Below the pieces are notes generated by a model. It made no database searches, was not told where the DNA came from, and saw only the letters and a program-made list of their open reading frames with translations. A stretch of 64,000 nt of DNA from the NCBI RefSeq assembly GCF_001598215.1, contig NZ_BCXJ01000001.1, forward strand, positions 1 to 64,000, given 5' to 3'. Below are positions 48,606-57,449 of the stretch, piece after piece. Each line of letters starts with the position of its first letter. Within the stretch, counting starts at the first letter, position 1. Source of the stretch: Shouchella clausii. Lineage in GTDB: Bacteria > Bacillota > Bacilli > Bacillales > Bacillaceae_D. The position numbers and the translations under genes are program-made.

Positions 48606-49943
48606 ATGAATCGGTTGTTGTTAGGCTTTTATGGAGACGATTTCACGGGTTCGACGGATGCAATGGAAGCGCTTGATCAGTATGGGTTAAAGACGATTCT
48701 GTTTTTAAGGATTCCGGATCAAGGAATGCTTAAGCACTTTGAAGATGTAGATTGTATTGGTGTGGCGGGAACGGCGCGAGCCAAGGGGAAAGCGGGGATG
48801 AAGGAGGAGTTAGAGCCTGTTTTTTCTTTCTTACGTGATCTTAATCCTTCCTTTGTCCATTATAAAGTGTGCTCGACGTTTGATTCGTCGCCTGAAACGG
48901 GGAGTATTGGATTTGCCAGTGATTTGGCGAGACGCTATTTTGAAAAAGGCAGCTATCCTTTGCTAGTGGCGGCGCCGAACTTAGGTAGGTATACGGTGTT
49001 TGGGCATCATTTTGCTGCTTTTAACAGTCAAGTTTTCCGATTGGATACACATCCGGTCATGTCTAGGCATCCTGTTACACCAATGGATGAAGCAGACTTA
49101 GCGAAGCATTTGCAGAAGCAAACGAAGCAACGTATTGCAAACGTCACCATTCTTGATTTGGAGGCAAAGTCTGCGTCGGAGATTGTGAATGACGAGTCGG
49201 AAGCGGGCCTTATCGTTTACGATGCCCTGAATCGTGGGCATATGGAAAAGGTTTCTGAAGTGTTATGGGAAAAAAGGGGCGAACGAGCTCAGTTTGTTGT
49301 TGGGTCTTCAGGTGTGGAGTATGCGCTTGGTGAGGCAATGAAGCGAGAAAGGCCGAATGGACGAACAGACAGGGTGAAGAAGCCGAGTAAAGCGGAGCGG
49401 ATTTTTGCCGTTTCTGGAAGCGTATCAGAAGTAACGAAAAACCAATTGCTTGCTGCTGAAGCGGCAGGGTTCCACGCTATTCAAATTCCGGTGGAGCTGT
49501 TTACAGATGAAGCGAAGGCAGAAGCGTTTTTAGCGGACGTTGCAGCGATGATTGCTGCGAAGAAAAAAGTTGTCATCTATACGGCTAAAGGGGCCGATGA
49601 CCCAATTATTATTGAAACAAGGAAGCATCTGAGCGAAAGTGGCGTAGCGAAAGAAGAGGTCGGCATTTTTATCGGTGAAAAGCTCGGTGCGTGGACGAAA
49701 TCGATTTTAGATCGTGTCGATGTTCGACGGGTGATTATTTCCGGTGGGGATACTTCTGGTTTTGTCACATCCAATCTCGACATTTATGGGTTAGAAGTAA
49801 TAGATTCTGTTGCGCCAGGGGCTCCTTTATGTTTAGCATATTCTGAGAGCGAGAAATTTGATGGACTGGAAATCGCCTTAAAAAGCGGTCAGCTTGGCGG
49901 CGAACATTTTTTTGAAAACGTTTATCAATCTGGCTCTAAATAA
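48606..49943 (+). CDS. Four-carbon acid sugar kinase family protein (DUF1537)
   Basis: A 445-residue kinase of the OtnK/DtnK/YgbK family. The N-terminal domain has GDDFTGSTDAMEAL (about 9-22); the C-terminal nucleotide-binding domain has SGSVSEVT (about 277-284) and ISGGDTSGFV (about 379-388). Family members phosphorylate 3-oxo- or 2-oxo-tetronates or D-threonate at O4. The actual substrate is unknown and would probably be an oxidised acid sugar produced by the neighbouring dehydrogenase. RBS GGTGGTG. Confidence 0.88.
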   Translation: MNRLLLGFYGDDFTGSTDAMEALDQYGLKTILFLRIPDQGMLKHFEDVDCIGVAGTARAKGKAGMKEELEPVFSFLRDLNPSFVHYKVCSTFDSSPETGSIGFASDLARRYFEKGSYPLLVAAPNLGRYTVFGHHFAAFNSQVFRLDTHPVMSRHPVTPMDEADLAKHLQKQTKQRIANVTILDLEAKSASEIVNDESEAGLIVYDALNRGHMEKVSEVLWEKRGERAQFVVGSSGVEYALGEAMKRERPNGRTDRVKKPSKAERIFAVSGSVSEVTKNQLLAAEAAGFHAIQIPVELFTDEAKAEAFLADVAAMIAAKKKVVIYTAKGADDPIIIETRKHLSESGVAKEEVGIFIGEKLGAWTKSILDRVDVRRVIISGGDTSGFVTSNLDIYGLEVIDSVAPGAPLCLAYSESEKFDGLEIALKSGQLGGEHFFENVYQSGSK

Positions 49944-49958
49944 ACTAAAGGAATGAAC

Positions 49959-50585
49959 ATGGACATGTTATTGAAAGATGTTGCTTATGAAAAAATTAAA
50001 GAAAAAATTTTAGAAGAGCATTACGAACCTGGCCAGTTTTTATCGGAGCGAACGTTAATCGATGAGCTTGGGATGAGCAAAACGCCCATTAAAAATGCAT
50101 TGGTGCGGCTTGAATCGGAAGGGTTTGTGACCGTTTCTTCCAAGCAAGGCATCATCGTTGTCGATATATCGATCGAACGGATCAATGATATTTACAATTT
50201 GCGGATTGCGTTAGAGACGTTTAATTGCCAGGAAATTTATAAGCGCATAACAGACGATCAAATTAGCGAATTAGAAGAGAATGTCGAAGCAACGAAAGTG
50301 GCTGCGGCTAATAGAGATGTGAAGGCATTTGCCACTTTAGATCATGAGTTTCATTTAGCGATAAGTGAGTTTGCTGGAAACAGTGAGATCACAAAAATTT
50401 TATTAAATTATCAGGATCATTTACGGAGAATTACGCTCCGGCATTTACGGAAAGACCCTGATCGAGTCAAAAAATTCTATACGGAGCATGTCGACATTTT
50501 AGATGCATTGAAAAACAAAAATGACAATTGCTCTGATTTGATGAAAAAACACTTGTACGAATCAAAGATGATGTATTTTCAATGA
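49959..50585 (+). CDS. GntR-family regulator (FCD/FadR subfamily)
   Basis: A 208-residue regulator with an N-terminal winged helix (about 10-75; SERTLIDELGMSKTPIKNALVRLESEGFV in short is the recognition region) and an all-helical FCD ligand domain (about 80-205) whose metal-binding Asp/His positions are present (DHEFHLAI, HVDILDALK). The ATG at 49959 has AAAGGA 6 bases upstream; the earlier ATG abuts it. It lies 15 bp after the kinase and is likely the local repressor, sensing an acid sugar. Confidence 0.88.
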   Translation: MDMLLKDVAYEKIKEKILEEHYEPGQFLSERTLIDELGMSKTPIKNALVRLESEGFVTVSSKQGIIVVDISIERINDIYNLRIALETFNCQEIYKRITDDQISELEENVEATKVAAANRDVKAFATLDHEFHLAISEFAGNSEITKILLNYQDHLRRITLRHLRKDPDRVKKFYTEHVDILDALKNKNDNCSDLMKKHLYESKMMYFQ

Positions 50586-50615
50586 TTGGTTGGTGCAATA
50601 AGGAGAGAAACGACG

Positions 50616-51650
50616 ATGAAAGCTGTTTTTGTAGACGATGCAGAAAAAATTAACATCAAAGAAATCGACATACCGGTAGTGAAGGACAATGACGTGCTAA
50701 TCAAAGTGGCCGCGGCCGGTATTTGTGGGTCGGACATTCATACGTATAAAGGATTGCACCCGTTTCGAAAACCGCCTGTCGTCATTGGTCATGAAGTGGC
50801 TGGCGAAGTTGTGAAAGTTGGCAAAGCGGTAAAAAACGTTCAAGTTGGAGACCGGGTAACGGTTGAACCGCAAATTGGTACGGGAGAGAGCGAAGGCGTG
50901 ATGACAGGCCAGGCGAACTTGTCCGATAAGCGTTTGGCTCCTGGAATGGGCGATTGGCTTGGGACAATGGCTGAATACTTCGTCTCCCCTGAGGCGCAAG
51001 TGATTAAGCTACCGGACACGGTCAGTTATGAAAAAGGGGTGCTAGTTGAGCCGTTGGCGGTTGGCGTCCATGCTGCACGTAAAGGGGATATCCAACCAGG
51101 GGACCGTGTCGCGATTTTAGGTGCTGGGCCGATTGGCTTGTTGACACTTATAGCGGTAAAAGCGAAAGGCGCTTCACACGTTGTTGTGACCGATGTGTTA
51201 GACTACTCTCTTGACGTTGCCAAACAAATGGGGGCAACGGTCGCGATTAATATAAAGGACAAGCCGAATTGGATTGAGGAAGCAAAGAGCAAAGTAGGCC
51301 GATCATTCGATAAAGTGCTGATTACAGCAGGCGTGCCGGGCATCATTAATGATTCATTGAATCTACTAAAAAAAGGGGGACGTGCTGTAACGGTCGCGAT
51401 GTTTCATGGCCAACAAGACTTTGATGTGGAGCAACTACAGCAAAATGAAAAAGAGCTTGTTGGCTGCATGACGTACAATCGTCCCGACACAGAAGAAGCA
51501 TTGGAAATTATCGCAAAAGCTGCCCTTCCAGTCGAAAAAGTAATTTCGCATCAATTGTCTTATGAGCAGGCTGGCAGAGGGTTTGAAATCGTCGATAAAA
51601 AGCTAGATAACTCTGTAAAAGTGATTGTTTCATTTGAACAGGAGGGCTAA
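50616..51650 (+). CDS. Zinc-type medium-chain dehydrogenase
   Basis: A 344-residue MDR enzyme related to sorbitol, threonine and L-idonate dehydrogenases. Catalytic zinc ligands Cys37 (GICGSDIH), His59 and Glu60 (IGHEVAGEV) and a later Glu (VEPLAVG) are present; the NAD motif GAGPIGLL is at about 170-177. The structural-zinc lobe, usually four cysteines, reads EPQIGTGESEGVMTGQ with none, so that site is lost. RBS AAGGAGAG. Expected to oxidise a secondary hydroxyl of the imported acid sugar; the substrate is not known. Confidence 0.9.
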   Translation: MKAVFVDDAEKINIKEIDIPVVKDNDVLIKVAAAGICGSDIHTYKGLHPFRKPPVVIGHEVAGEVVKVGKAVKNVQVGDRVTVEPQIGTGESEGVMTGQANLSDKRLAPGMGDWLGTMAEYFVSPEAQVIKLPDTVSYEKGVLVEPLAVGVHAARKGDIQPGDRVAILGAGPIGLLTLIAVKAKGASHVVVTDVLDYSLDVAKQMGATVAINIKDKPNWIEEAKSKVGRSFDKVLITAGVPGIINDSLNLLKKGGRAVTVAMFHGQQDFDVEQLQQNEKELVGCMTYNRPDTEEALEIIAKAALPVEKVISHQLSYEQAGRGFEIVDKKLDNSVKVIVSFEQEG

Positions 51651-51653
51651 AGG

Positions 51654-52643
51654 ATGACAAAAAAACAGTGGTTATGGCCTGTTGCAGCAATCGCCCTTGT
51701 CTTAACTGGCTGCAACGTTGGATATGCAGATGAAGGCGAGCCGAAAAAGCTACGCCTTGGCCATATTCAAAGTGAGTCGAATGCGTGGCATAAAGGCTCA
51801 CTCAAATTTGCCGAATTGGTGCATGAAAAAACAGGCGGTTCTGTCAAGGTAGAGGTTTATCCAAGCTCTACTCTTGGCGCCGACCGCGACCTGGTTGAAG
51901 GCATGCAAATTGGCTCAGTTGATTTTGCTTTAGTAGCTGGTGTTATGTCGAACTTTTATGAACCATACTCGATCTTAGAGCTCCCTTATCTATTCGAAGA
52001 TTTGGACCATTTAGAGGAATTTGTCTATGGAGAAGATGGTAAGCGATTGCAAGAGGAGACATTAGAAGCTACAGGAGTAAGAGGGCTGGAGTTTTGGCTC
52101 CGTGGGGCAAGGCAACTTACAACCAATAAGCTTGTTGAGTCACCTGAAGACCTCCGTGGCATAAAAATTCGTGTGCCAAACATTGAGGCGTCTGTAGAAG
52201 GCTGGCAGGCAATGGGGGCAAGCCCAACACCGATGAACTTTGGCGAAGTGTATTCCTCTTTACAGACAGGCGTGATTGACGCACAAGAAAATCCAATTGA
52301 GTTCACCGCAAGTGCGAGAATCCATGAAGTCCAAGACTATCTTGTGATGACGGACCACGTTTTTGGTTATGTGCAATTATTAATGAGTGACAAAACGTAC
52401 CAAGAGTTAACAAAGGACGAACAGCAAGCTGTCATGGAAGCGGCTGAAGAAGCTCGTATGTACCAAAATGAAATCGTTTCCGCAGAAGAAGAGAGCGCTT
52501 TGCAAATGATGCTCGATGAAGGCGTCGAGCAAATCGAAGTCGATCAGGAGCCGTTTCGTGAGTCTGTTCAACGTGTCAATGAGAGATTAGCTGATCAATA
52601 TGGGAGAGAACTTTACGACACGATTCAAGGGATGAGGGAGTAA
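51654..52643 (+). CDS. dctP: TRAP transporter solute-binding protein DctP
   Basis: A 329-residue binding lipoprotein. The signal ends in LTGC (Cys20), so it is lipid-anchored outside the membrane. The family core with carboxylate-binding Arg is seen in LRGARQLTTNK and the signature IRVPNIEASVEGWQAMG...GEVYSSLQTGVIDAQENP is complete. It belongs to the TIGR00787 (DctP) group. The ligand is likely an organic acid, probably a sugar acid given the operon. It starts 3 bp after the dehydrogenase. Confidence 0.92.
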   Translation: MTKKQWLWPVAAIALVLTGCNVGYADEGEPKKLRLGHIQSESNAWHKGSLKFAELVHEKTGGSVKVEVYPSSTLGADRDLVEGMQIGSVDFALVAGVMSNFYEPYSILELPYLFEDLDHLEEFVYGEDGKRLQEETLEATGVRGLEFWLRGARQLTTNKLVESPEDLRGIKIRVPNIEASVEGWQAMGASPTPMNFGEVYSSLQTGVIDAQENPIEFTASARIHEVQDYLVMTDHVFGYVQLLMSDKTYQELTKDEQQAVMEAAEEARMYQNEIVSAEEESALQMMLDEGVEQIEVDQEPFRESVQRVNERLADQYGRELYDTIQGMRE

Positions 52644-52648
52644 GGCGG

Positions 52649-53155
52649 ATGAATACGTACATTCGAATCATTGATGGTATTAATAATGGAGTTAAGTCGA
52701 TTGTATCTGTGATGTTGGCGCTCTTAGCGGTGCTCGTCGTTTTACAAGTAACAACACGGTTTGTCATTAATGTTCCACTAGCATGGACAGAAGAAATTGC
52801 TCGTTATCTAATGATTTATATTGTATTCCTAGGGTCAGGGTTAGCGACACGTCATAATCAGCATATTGCGATTGATTTTTTAGTAGAGGTCATCAACCAC
52901 AAAAACAAAGCGAGGTTGCAAACGGTTATTTTAGTGATTAGTGCTGTATTTTTCCTCATTTTAGCCTATTGTGGAGCACAGTTAACGTTCATGGTTATTG
53001 GTCAGTCGACCCCTACATTGCAATATTCAATGGCGTGGGCATATGCAGCGATCCCTCTTGGCGCCGTATTAATGCTATTAAATACTGTTGCCTTGCTTTT
53101 GAAGACGAAAAAAGTTGCAGGCAGCATAGACAGAATAGTTGGTGAGAGCAAATGA
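52649..53155 (+). CDS. dctQ: TRAP transporter small permease DctQ
   Basis: A 168-residue membrane protein with four helices. The motif VPLAWTEEIARYLMIYIVFLG is the DctQ hallmark. It pairs with DctM and overlaps its start by 4 bases. Confidence 0.92.
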   Translation: MNTYIRIIDGINNGVKSIVSVMLALLAVLVVLQVTTRFVINVPLAWTEEIARYLMIYIVFLGSGLATRHNQHIAIDFLVEVINHKNKARLQTVILVISAVFFLILAYCGAQLTFMVIGQSTPTLQYSMAWAYAAIPLGAVLMLLNTVALLLKTKKVAGSIDRIVGESK

Positions 53156-54426
53156 TCATTGTATTGCTTATATCGTTACTCGTTCTCTTCTTTATCGGTG
53201 TGCCGGTAGCCATTTCACTTGGCTTATCGACAAGTATTGCGATCATTGTAGCAGGCGATATTCCACTATTAACGCTTGCACAGCGAGCGTTTGTGTCCCT
53301 TGACTCGTTTCCTTTACTGGCGATTCCGTTATTTGTTTTAGCTGGTGTTATGATGGAATATGGCGGAATTTCACAACGGCTCATTAACCTGGCCAATGCG
53401 ATTACTGGCCATTTAACAGGAGGACTCGCTGTTGTGACGGTTGTGACGACGATGTTTTTTGCCGCTATATCAGGATCAAGTGTGGCCGCGACGGCTGCTT
53501 TAGGTGCGATTTTAGTACCGGCAATGATTAGCAGAGGGTATGAAAAAGAATTTTCAGGAGGCGTGCAAGCTGTATCAGGAACACTTGGCATTATTATACC
53601 GCCGAGCATCCCGTTGATTTTGTATGGAACAGCAGTCGGAGCATCGATTGGCGATTTGTTTATTGCCGGGATGGTACCTGGGATCATTATTGGGATTGGC
53701 CTGATTACGACTGTTTATATTATTGCCAAAAAACGGAATTATTCAAAAGAAGAAAAGAAAAGCGGGAAAGAGATTGGCGGGGCTTTTGTAAAAGCCGTGC
53801 CAGCCTTAATTATGCCCGTTATTATTCTAGGCGGAATCTACTCAGGTGTGTTTACAGCAACAGAGGCCGCTGGTGTAGCTGTCGCTTATGCAATCATTGT
53901 TGGTGTGTTTGTTTATAAAACCATTACGTTCGCGAAAATTAGAACCATTTTGTCTCAAGCATCGGTAACGACAGCTACAATCATGCTTATTTTAGCGGCA
54001 GCAGGCTTGTTTAGTTGGATTTTAACAATTGAGAACGTACCGCAGCAAGTGGCCAGCGTCATTACGTCCATTTCCGAAAATCCGTTGGTATTTCTTAGTA
54101 TTGTTGTTCTATTACTCCTCCTCGTAGGGATGTTTATGGAAACAAACGCATCGATTATTATTTTGGCACCGATTCTTGTACCCGTCGCATCGGAATTAGG
54201 GATTGACCCTGTTCACTTCGGCATCGTCATGATTGTCACACTTGCAGTTGGCATGGTCACGCCGCCACTTGGGTTAAATCTCTTTGTTGTATCGAAAATT
54301 GCCAACTTAAGAATGGATCGATTAACAGTAAGCCTTATCCCATTTTACATCGCTATATTGATCTGCTTATTCATTGTCACATTTATTCCTTCTCTCACAA
54401 TGACGGTTGTAGAGTGGATGAAATGA
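53152..54426 (+). CDS. dctM: TRAP transporter large permease DctM
   Basis: A 424-residue transporter subunit of about 12 helices that uses a sodium gradient in relatives. GSSVAATAALGAILVPAM, IPPSIPLILYG and VTPPLGLNLFV are DctM signatures. With DctP and DctQ it makes a complete tripartite importer. Use of sodium would suit an alkaliphile. Confidence 0.94.
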   Translation: MIIVLLISLLVLFFIGVPVAISLGLSTSIAIIVAGDIPLLTLAQRAFVSLDSFPLLAIPLFVLAGVMMEYGGISQRLINLANAITGHLTGGLAVVTVVTTMFFAAISGSSVAATAALGAILVPAMISRGYEKEFSGGVQAVSGTLGIIIPPSIPLILYGTAVGASIGDLFIAGMVPGIIIGIGLITTVYIIAKKRNYSKEEKKSGKEIGGAFVKAVPALIMPVIILGGIYSGVFTATEAAGVAVAYAIIVGVFVYKTITFAKIRTILSQASVTTATIMLILAAAGLFSWILTIENVPQQVASVITSISENPLVFLSIVVLLLLLVGMFMETNASIIILAPILVPVASELGIDPVHFGIVMIVTLAVGMVTPPLGLNLFVVSKIANLRMDRLTVSLIPFYIAILICLFIVTFIPSLTMTVVEWMK

Positions 54427-54451
54427 TCAAAGCGAAAAAGGAGCGTTAGAT

Positions 54452-55108
54452 ATGGAAAACCATTCGATTTTGCAAGACTTGCAAAAGACAGGAACGTTTA
54501 TGATGGAGAAAGACCTCGCTTGGGGAACGGCAGGGAACATTAGTGCAAGATGTGAAGAAGGCTATTTGATCTCCGCTACTGGCACGTACTTGGGCGAATT
54601 AGAAGCAGAGGATTTTGCATATTGCCAAGGAGGAGAGCACCTTGCTGGCAAAAAGCCTTCAAAAGAATATGTAATGCATGAAGGCATTTACGAACAGAGG
54701 CCAGAAATCGGGGCTGTGCTCCATTCATCCCCGTTTTACAGCACATTGATCGCCAATACCGACCTTCGTTTGCCAGCGAACTACTTTGTCGAGTCGATGT
54801 ATTATCTGGAGAGAATCGTGCGTATTCCTTACTATCAGCCAGGCAGTAAAGAGCTAGCCCAAGCCGTTAAGGAGAAAGCAAAAGAGGCAAACGTCTTTCT
54901 GTTAGAGAATCACGGCATTATCGTTTGCGATGTGAATTTGAAAGAAGCACGCACCGCATTGCAAACGCTTGAATACACAGCGCGCATGCATATAACAGCA
55001 TTAGAGAAAGGCATAATCATCAACGGTTTAAGTGACGATACAGTCCATCAGTTTCTTCATCACTCCGGCTATAAACCGGTGAGACAGTGGGGAGAAACCA
55101 AACAATAA
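54452..55108 (+). CDS. Class II aldolase-like protein with altered metal site
   Basis: A 218-residue member of the class II aldolase/adducin (AraD/FucA) family. Phosphate-binding GTAGNISAR (about 25-33) and SATG (41-44), the catalytic-Glu region PSKEYVMHEGIY and the third zinc histidine in ENHGIIV are present. The usual HxH pair of zinc ligands reads H91-S-S93, so one histidine is missing. A related enzyme (OtnC/YgbL) cleaves or decarboxylates 3-oxo-tetronate phosphate. Activity here may use another metal geometry or be lost. Last gene of the operon; RBS AAAGGAG. Confidence 0.82.
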   Translation: MENHSILQDLQKTGTFMMEKDLAWGTAGNISARCEEGYLISATGTYLGELEAEDFAYCQGGEHLAGKKPSKEYVMHEGIYEQRPEIGAVLHSSPFYSTLIANTDLRLPANYFVESMYYLERIVRIPYYQPGSKELAQAVKEKAKEANVFLLENHGIIVCDVNLKEARTALQTLEYTARMHITALEKGIIINGLSDDTVHQFLHHSGYKPVRQWGETKQ

Positions 55109-55113
55109 ATGTT

Positions 55114-55143
55114 AAACAGGTTGCATGAAGCAGCCTGTTTTTT
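55114..55143. terminator. Terminator after the acid-sugar operon
   Basis: AAACAGGTTGC pairs with GCAGCCTGTTT (one G-U), followed by TTT. It may also end the minus-strand gene on the right. Confidence 0.75.
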
Positions 55144-55203
55144 GATGTTTTAGCGTATAGAATAAAAAGAAATTATTAAAACCCTCGCAACCTACCCCTC
55201 CAA

Positions 55204-55656
55204 TTACCATAGCGTTATTTGCCAAAACTCCCTATCTGCTAACACAAGGTCATAAGGTGTTTCTATATCGGTCCAGTCAACAGTTTTCGTTCTCGAAATA
55301 GGCTTATCCTCTTGCCCGTTCACACTAGTAAAATACTCGATTATACGGCTCGTATGGATAGCCGCTTCTAAATAATCGTACAAGATCGTTAAGCATTTTT
55401 CTTCGACTGGCTTATTTGTGCATTCTCCTTTTAGTGGAATGGCATTATCATACGCAGCTACTTGATGCTTAAACGAAAAGTGTTGGGAATAGGTAAAGCG
55501 CTTTTTCCGTTCATTATCGTAATTTCTTTCAAAAAACAGATGAGTAAAATCGAGTTCATCTTTAAATATGTGGGGCTTATCCTTTGAAATAGGTTTTTGG
55601 CCGTAACCACCTTGTGGCAATTTCAGCGGAGAAGCGATGTATATGTATTGAGTCAT
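55204..55656 (-). CDS. Hypothetical protein
   Basis: A 150-residue soluble protein (from MTQYIYIASPLKLPQGGYG) with no signal, membrane segment or motif that I recognise. The ATG at 55656 has AAGGAGAT upstream; an ATG 7 codons earlier lacks one. The many Tyr/Phe and charged residues and the even composition suggest a real gene. It stands alone between two terminators. Function unknown. Confidence 0.6.
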   Translation of the reverse strand: MTQYIYIASPLKLPQGGYGQKPISKDKPHIFKDELDFTHLFFERNYDNERKKRFTYSQHFSFKHQVAAYDNAIPLKGECTNKPVEEKCLTILYDYLEAAIHTSRIIEYFTSVNGQEDKPISRTKTVDWTDIETPYDLVLADREFWQITLW

Positions 55657-55872
55657 AAAGATCTCCTTGTTAGCCATTTTTTAATTTAGTAGATTTGATA
55701 ACCGCTATCTGATGAAATTCTTAAAAAGTTGCTGCAACGGTTATGGATCTACGTTAATCTAATAGTAAGTCATTTCAACATTGGCTGTTCGCCAACGTCA
55801 TTCCGGGGATCTGGAAGTGGCTTTTTTCTTTTATATTAGTATACAGACTTACTCGTGAAAGTAGGGTGTGCG

Positions 55873-56676
55873 GTGCTCATTTCGATCATTCTTTATTCAT
55901 TAATCGGGATTTTGATTGGCATACTTTCAAGTTTATTTGGCTTTGGGGGAGGGTTTGTAGTTGTCCCTGTATTGGTTGCATTCTTGCCTGACTCCATTCC
56001 ACCAGATTATTTGATGCATACGGCTGTGGGCACTTCTCTTGCTGTAATGATCATTAACTCGCTCAATTCCACGTTCAACCACGCGAAAAAAGGCAATGTG
56101 AAGTGGTTTGTTTTTAGAGGGCTGGTTTTCTATATTGCCATCGGTTCTTTAATAGGAGGAGTTAGTGCCGTTTATATCAATAGCGATTTTCTAAGGTTTG
56201 CCTTTATCGGTTTATTGTTGTACGTCATTGTAAGCAATCTATTTAAAAAAACATTTACTGCCCATGTGGAAGACCAAGATTTTCGGATGCCAAGTCGGAA
56301 ATCAAGGGGACCAGTAGGTGTTGTCATCGGGTTGATATCAACGATGTTGGGTGTTGGCGGCAGTGTCATGACGATTCCTTATTTAAGAAAGCAAGGGATG
56401 CGGATGTTGAATGCGGTTGCCCTTGCTACACCGCTAGGCTTGCCGATTGCGATTGTGGGGGCCTTCACTTTTTTAATCACAGGTTTGCAAATAGAGGGGA
56501 TGCCTGGCTCCACGCTTGGCTTTATCTTTATTCCGGCTTTGTGTGGATTTACAATCGGTGGGTTTATTGGCGTACCGTTGGGGCGGTCGTGGGCGCAAAA
56601 GATCCCCGATGCTGTCTATTCCAAAGTGTACTTAATCTTACTGATCATTGTCGTCATCATGATGATGTTAGAATAG
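55873..56676 (+). CDS. TauE/SafE-family membrane permease (TSUP)
   Basis: A roughly 267-residue membrane protein with about eight helices. GILSSLFGFGGGFVVVPVL (first half) and ISTMLGVGGSVMTIPYL (second half) form the repeated TSUP signature, and GFIGVPLGRSWAQKIP the C-terminal one. The family exports or imports sulfite, sulfonates or other organosulfur anions; the substrate here is unknown. The GTG at 55873 lies after TAGGGTG; an alternative GTG is at 55855. Single gene with terminator. Confidence 0.85.
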   Translation: MLISIILYSLIGILIGILSSLFGFGGGFVVVPVLVAFLPDSIPPDYLMHTAVGTSLAVMIINSLNSTFNHAKKGNVKWFVFRGLVFYIAIGSLIGGVSAVYINSDFLRFAFIGLLLYVIVSNLFKKTFTAHVEDQDFRMPSRKSRGPVGVVIGLISTMLGVGGSVMTIPYLRKQGMRMLNAVALATPLGLPIAIVGAFTFLITGLQIEGMPGSTLGFIFIPALCGFTIGGFIGVPLGRSWAQKIPDAVYSKVYLILLIIVVIMMMLE

Positions 56677-56686
56677 CGTAAACGTG

Positions 56687-56725
56687 CCGCCTTTAAGAAA
56701 GGATATACTCTTAAAGGCGGTTTGT
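56687..56725 (+). terminator. Terminator after the TSUP gene
   Basis: CCGCCTTTAAGA (56687-56698) pairs with TCTTAAAGGCGG (56709-56720), then TTTG. Confidence 0.78.
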
Positions 56726-56808
56726 CTGTATATAAAGCACGGTAGGGGTTAAAGGGAGAGACCATACATATGACTGTTTGGCGTGAGTGCGGTATCATTT
56801 ATCAGCGC

Positions 56809-56994
56809 TTAAATAACAAAAGCAATAATCACAACGACGATAACAGAAATCGGCACAATTAAAAAATAGAGCCACGTAAAGGTCTTTAAGCTTTTTTCGC
56901 TGCTGTATGAAGCATCGGTGGATTTCATAGCGAATAACGATACAATTAAACCAATTAAACAAATCAATCCAATAATGATATAGAGCGCAATCAT
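56809..56994 (-). CDS. Small two-helix membrane protein (hypothetical)
   Basis: A 61-residue protein with two strong hydrophobic helices (about 2-23 and 41-60) joined by a polar loop KSTDASYSSEKSLK. AGGGGGA precedes the ATG at good distance. No family is recognised. Transcribed toward the TSUP gene. Confidence 0.6.
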   Translation of the reverse strand: MIALYIIIGLICLIGLIVSLFAMKSTDASYSSEKSLKTFTWLYFLIVPISVIVVVIIAFVI

Positions 56995-57449
56995 GCTGAT
57001 CCCCCTAGTCGGTCATTTCAGTAAACGTTCTATAGTGGCTAACGATTTTACCGTACCATATTAGAGTGCCGTTTGGAATAAATCCGCTGTTTTTGTTCAT
57101 GTAGAATTGTTCAAAATACCCTCTTATTTAGCCACTTAGGGGTTTTACCAAGCGGTCCTCCTTAAAGGATCATCACGCCATTCTCTAAAATCCCTATCTC
57201 CTACGTTGTTAAGGAAATAGTCCTATCCTCTTCTCTATCGACATAAACATGGTTTTAAGGGGGATTCCTATCTCCATTTTACAAGTTAATCGTTCGTGTT
57301 TGCAGGCGAGAATATTTAATTGAATTTTCTTTTTATTCATAGGGAGTGATAGAAAATGGGTATACTTATAAAATTGGGTTGACTTATAGGAATTATATGT
57401 TTTAATAAGACTTAGTTTACGTTGAAAAATTCGTGAAGGAGGAGTTCGA
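56995..57449. other. Gene-free stretch with promoter of the ABC operon
   Basis: No convincing gene in 455 bp. The minus strand has broken frames with many stops and a repeated GGAGATAGG, perhaps a decayed gene of unknown kind. On the plus strand TTGACT (57379-57384) and TAATAA (57403-57408), 18 bp apart, are a likely promoter for the downstream ABC operon. Confidence 0.4.

Noticed and set aside
57356-57382. Eight-codon ORF with a ribosome site upstream of the ABC operon
   Set aside because: Its stop codon overlaps the -35 of the likely promoter, so it is probably not in the transcript.
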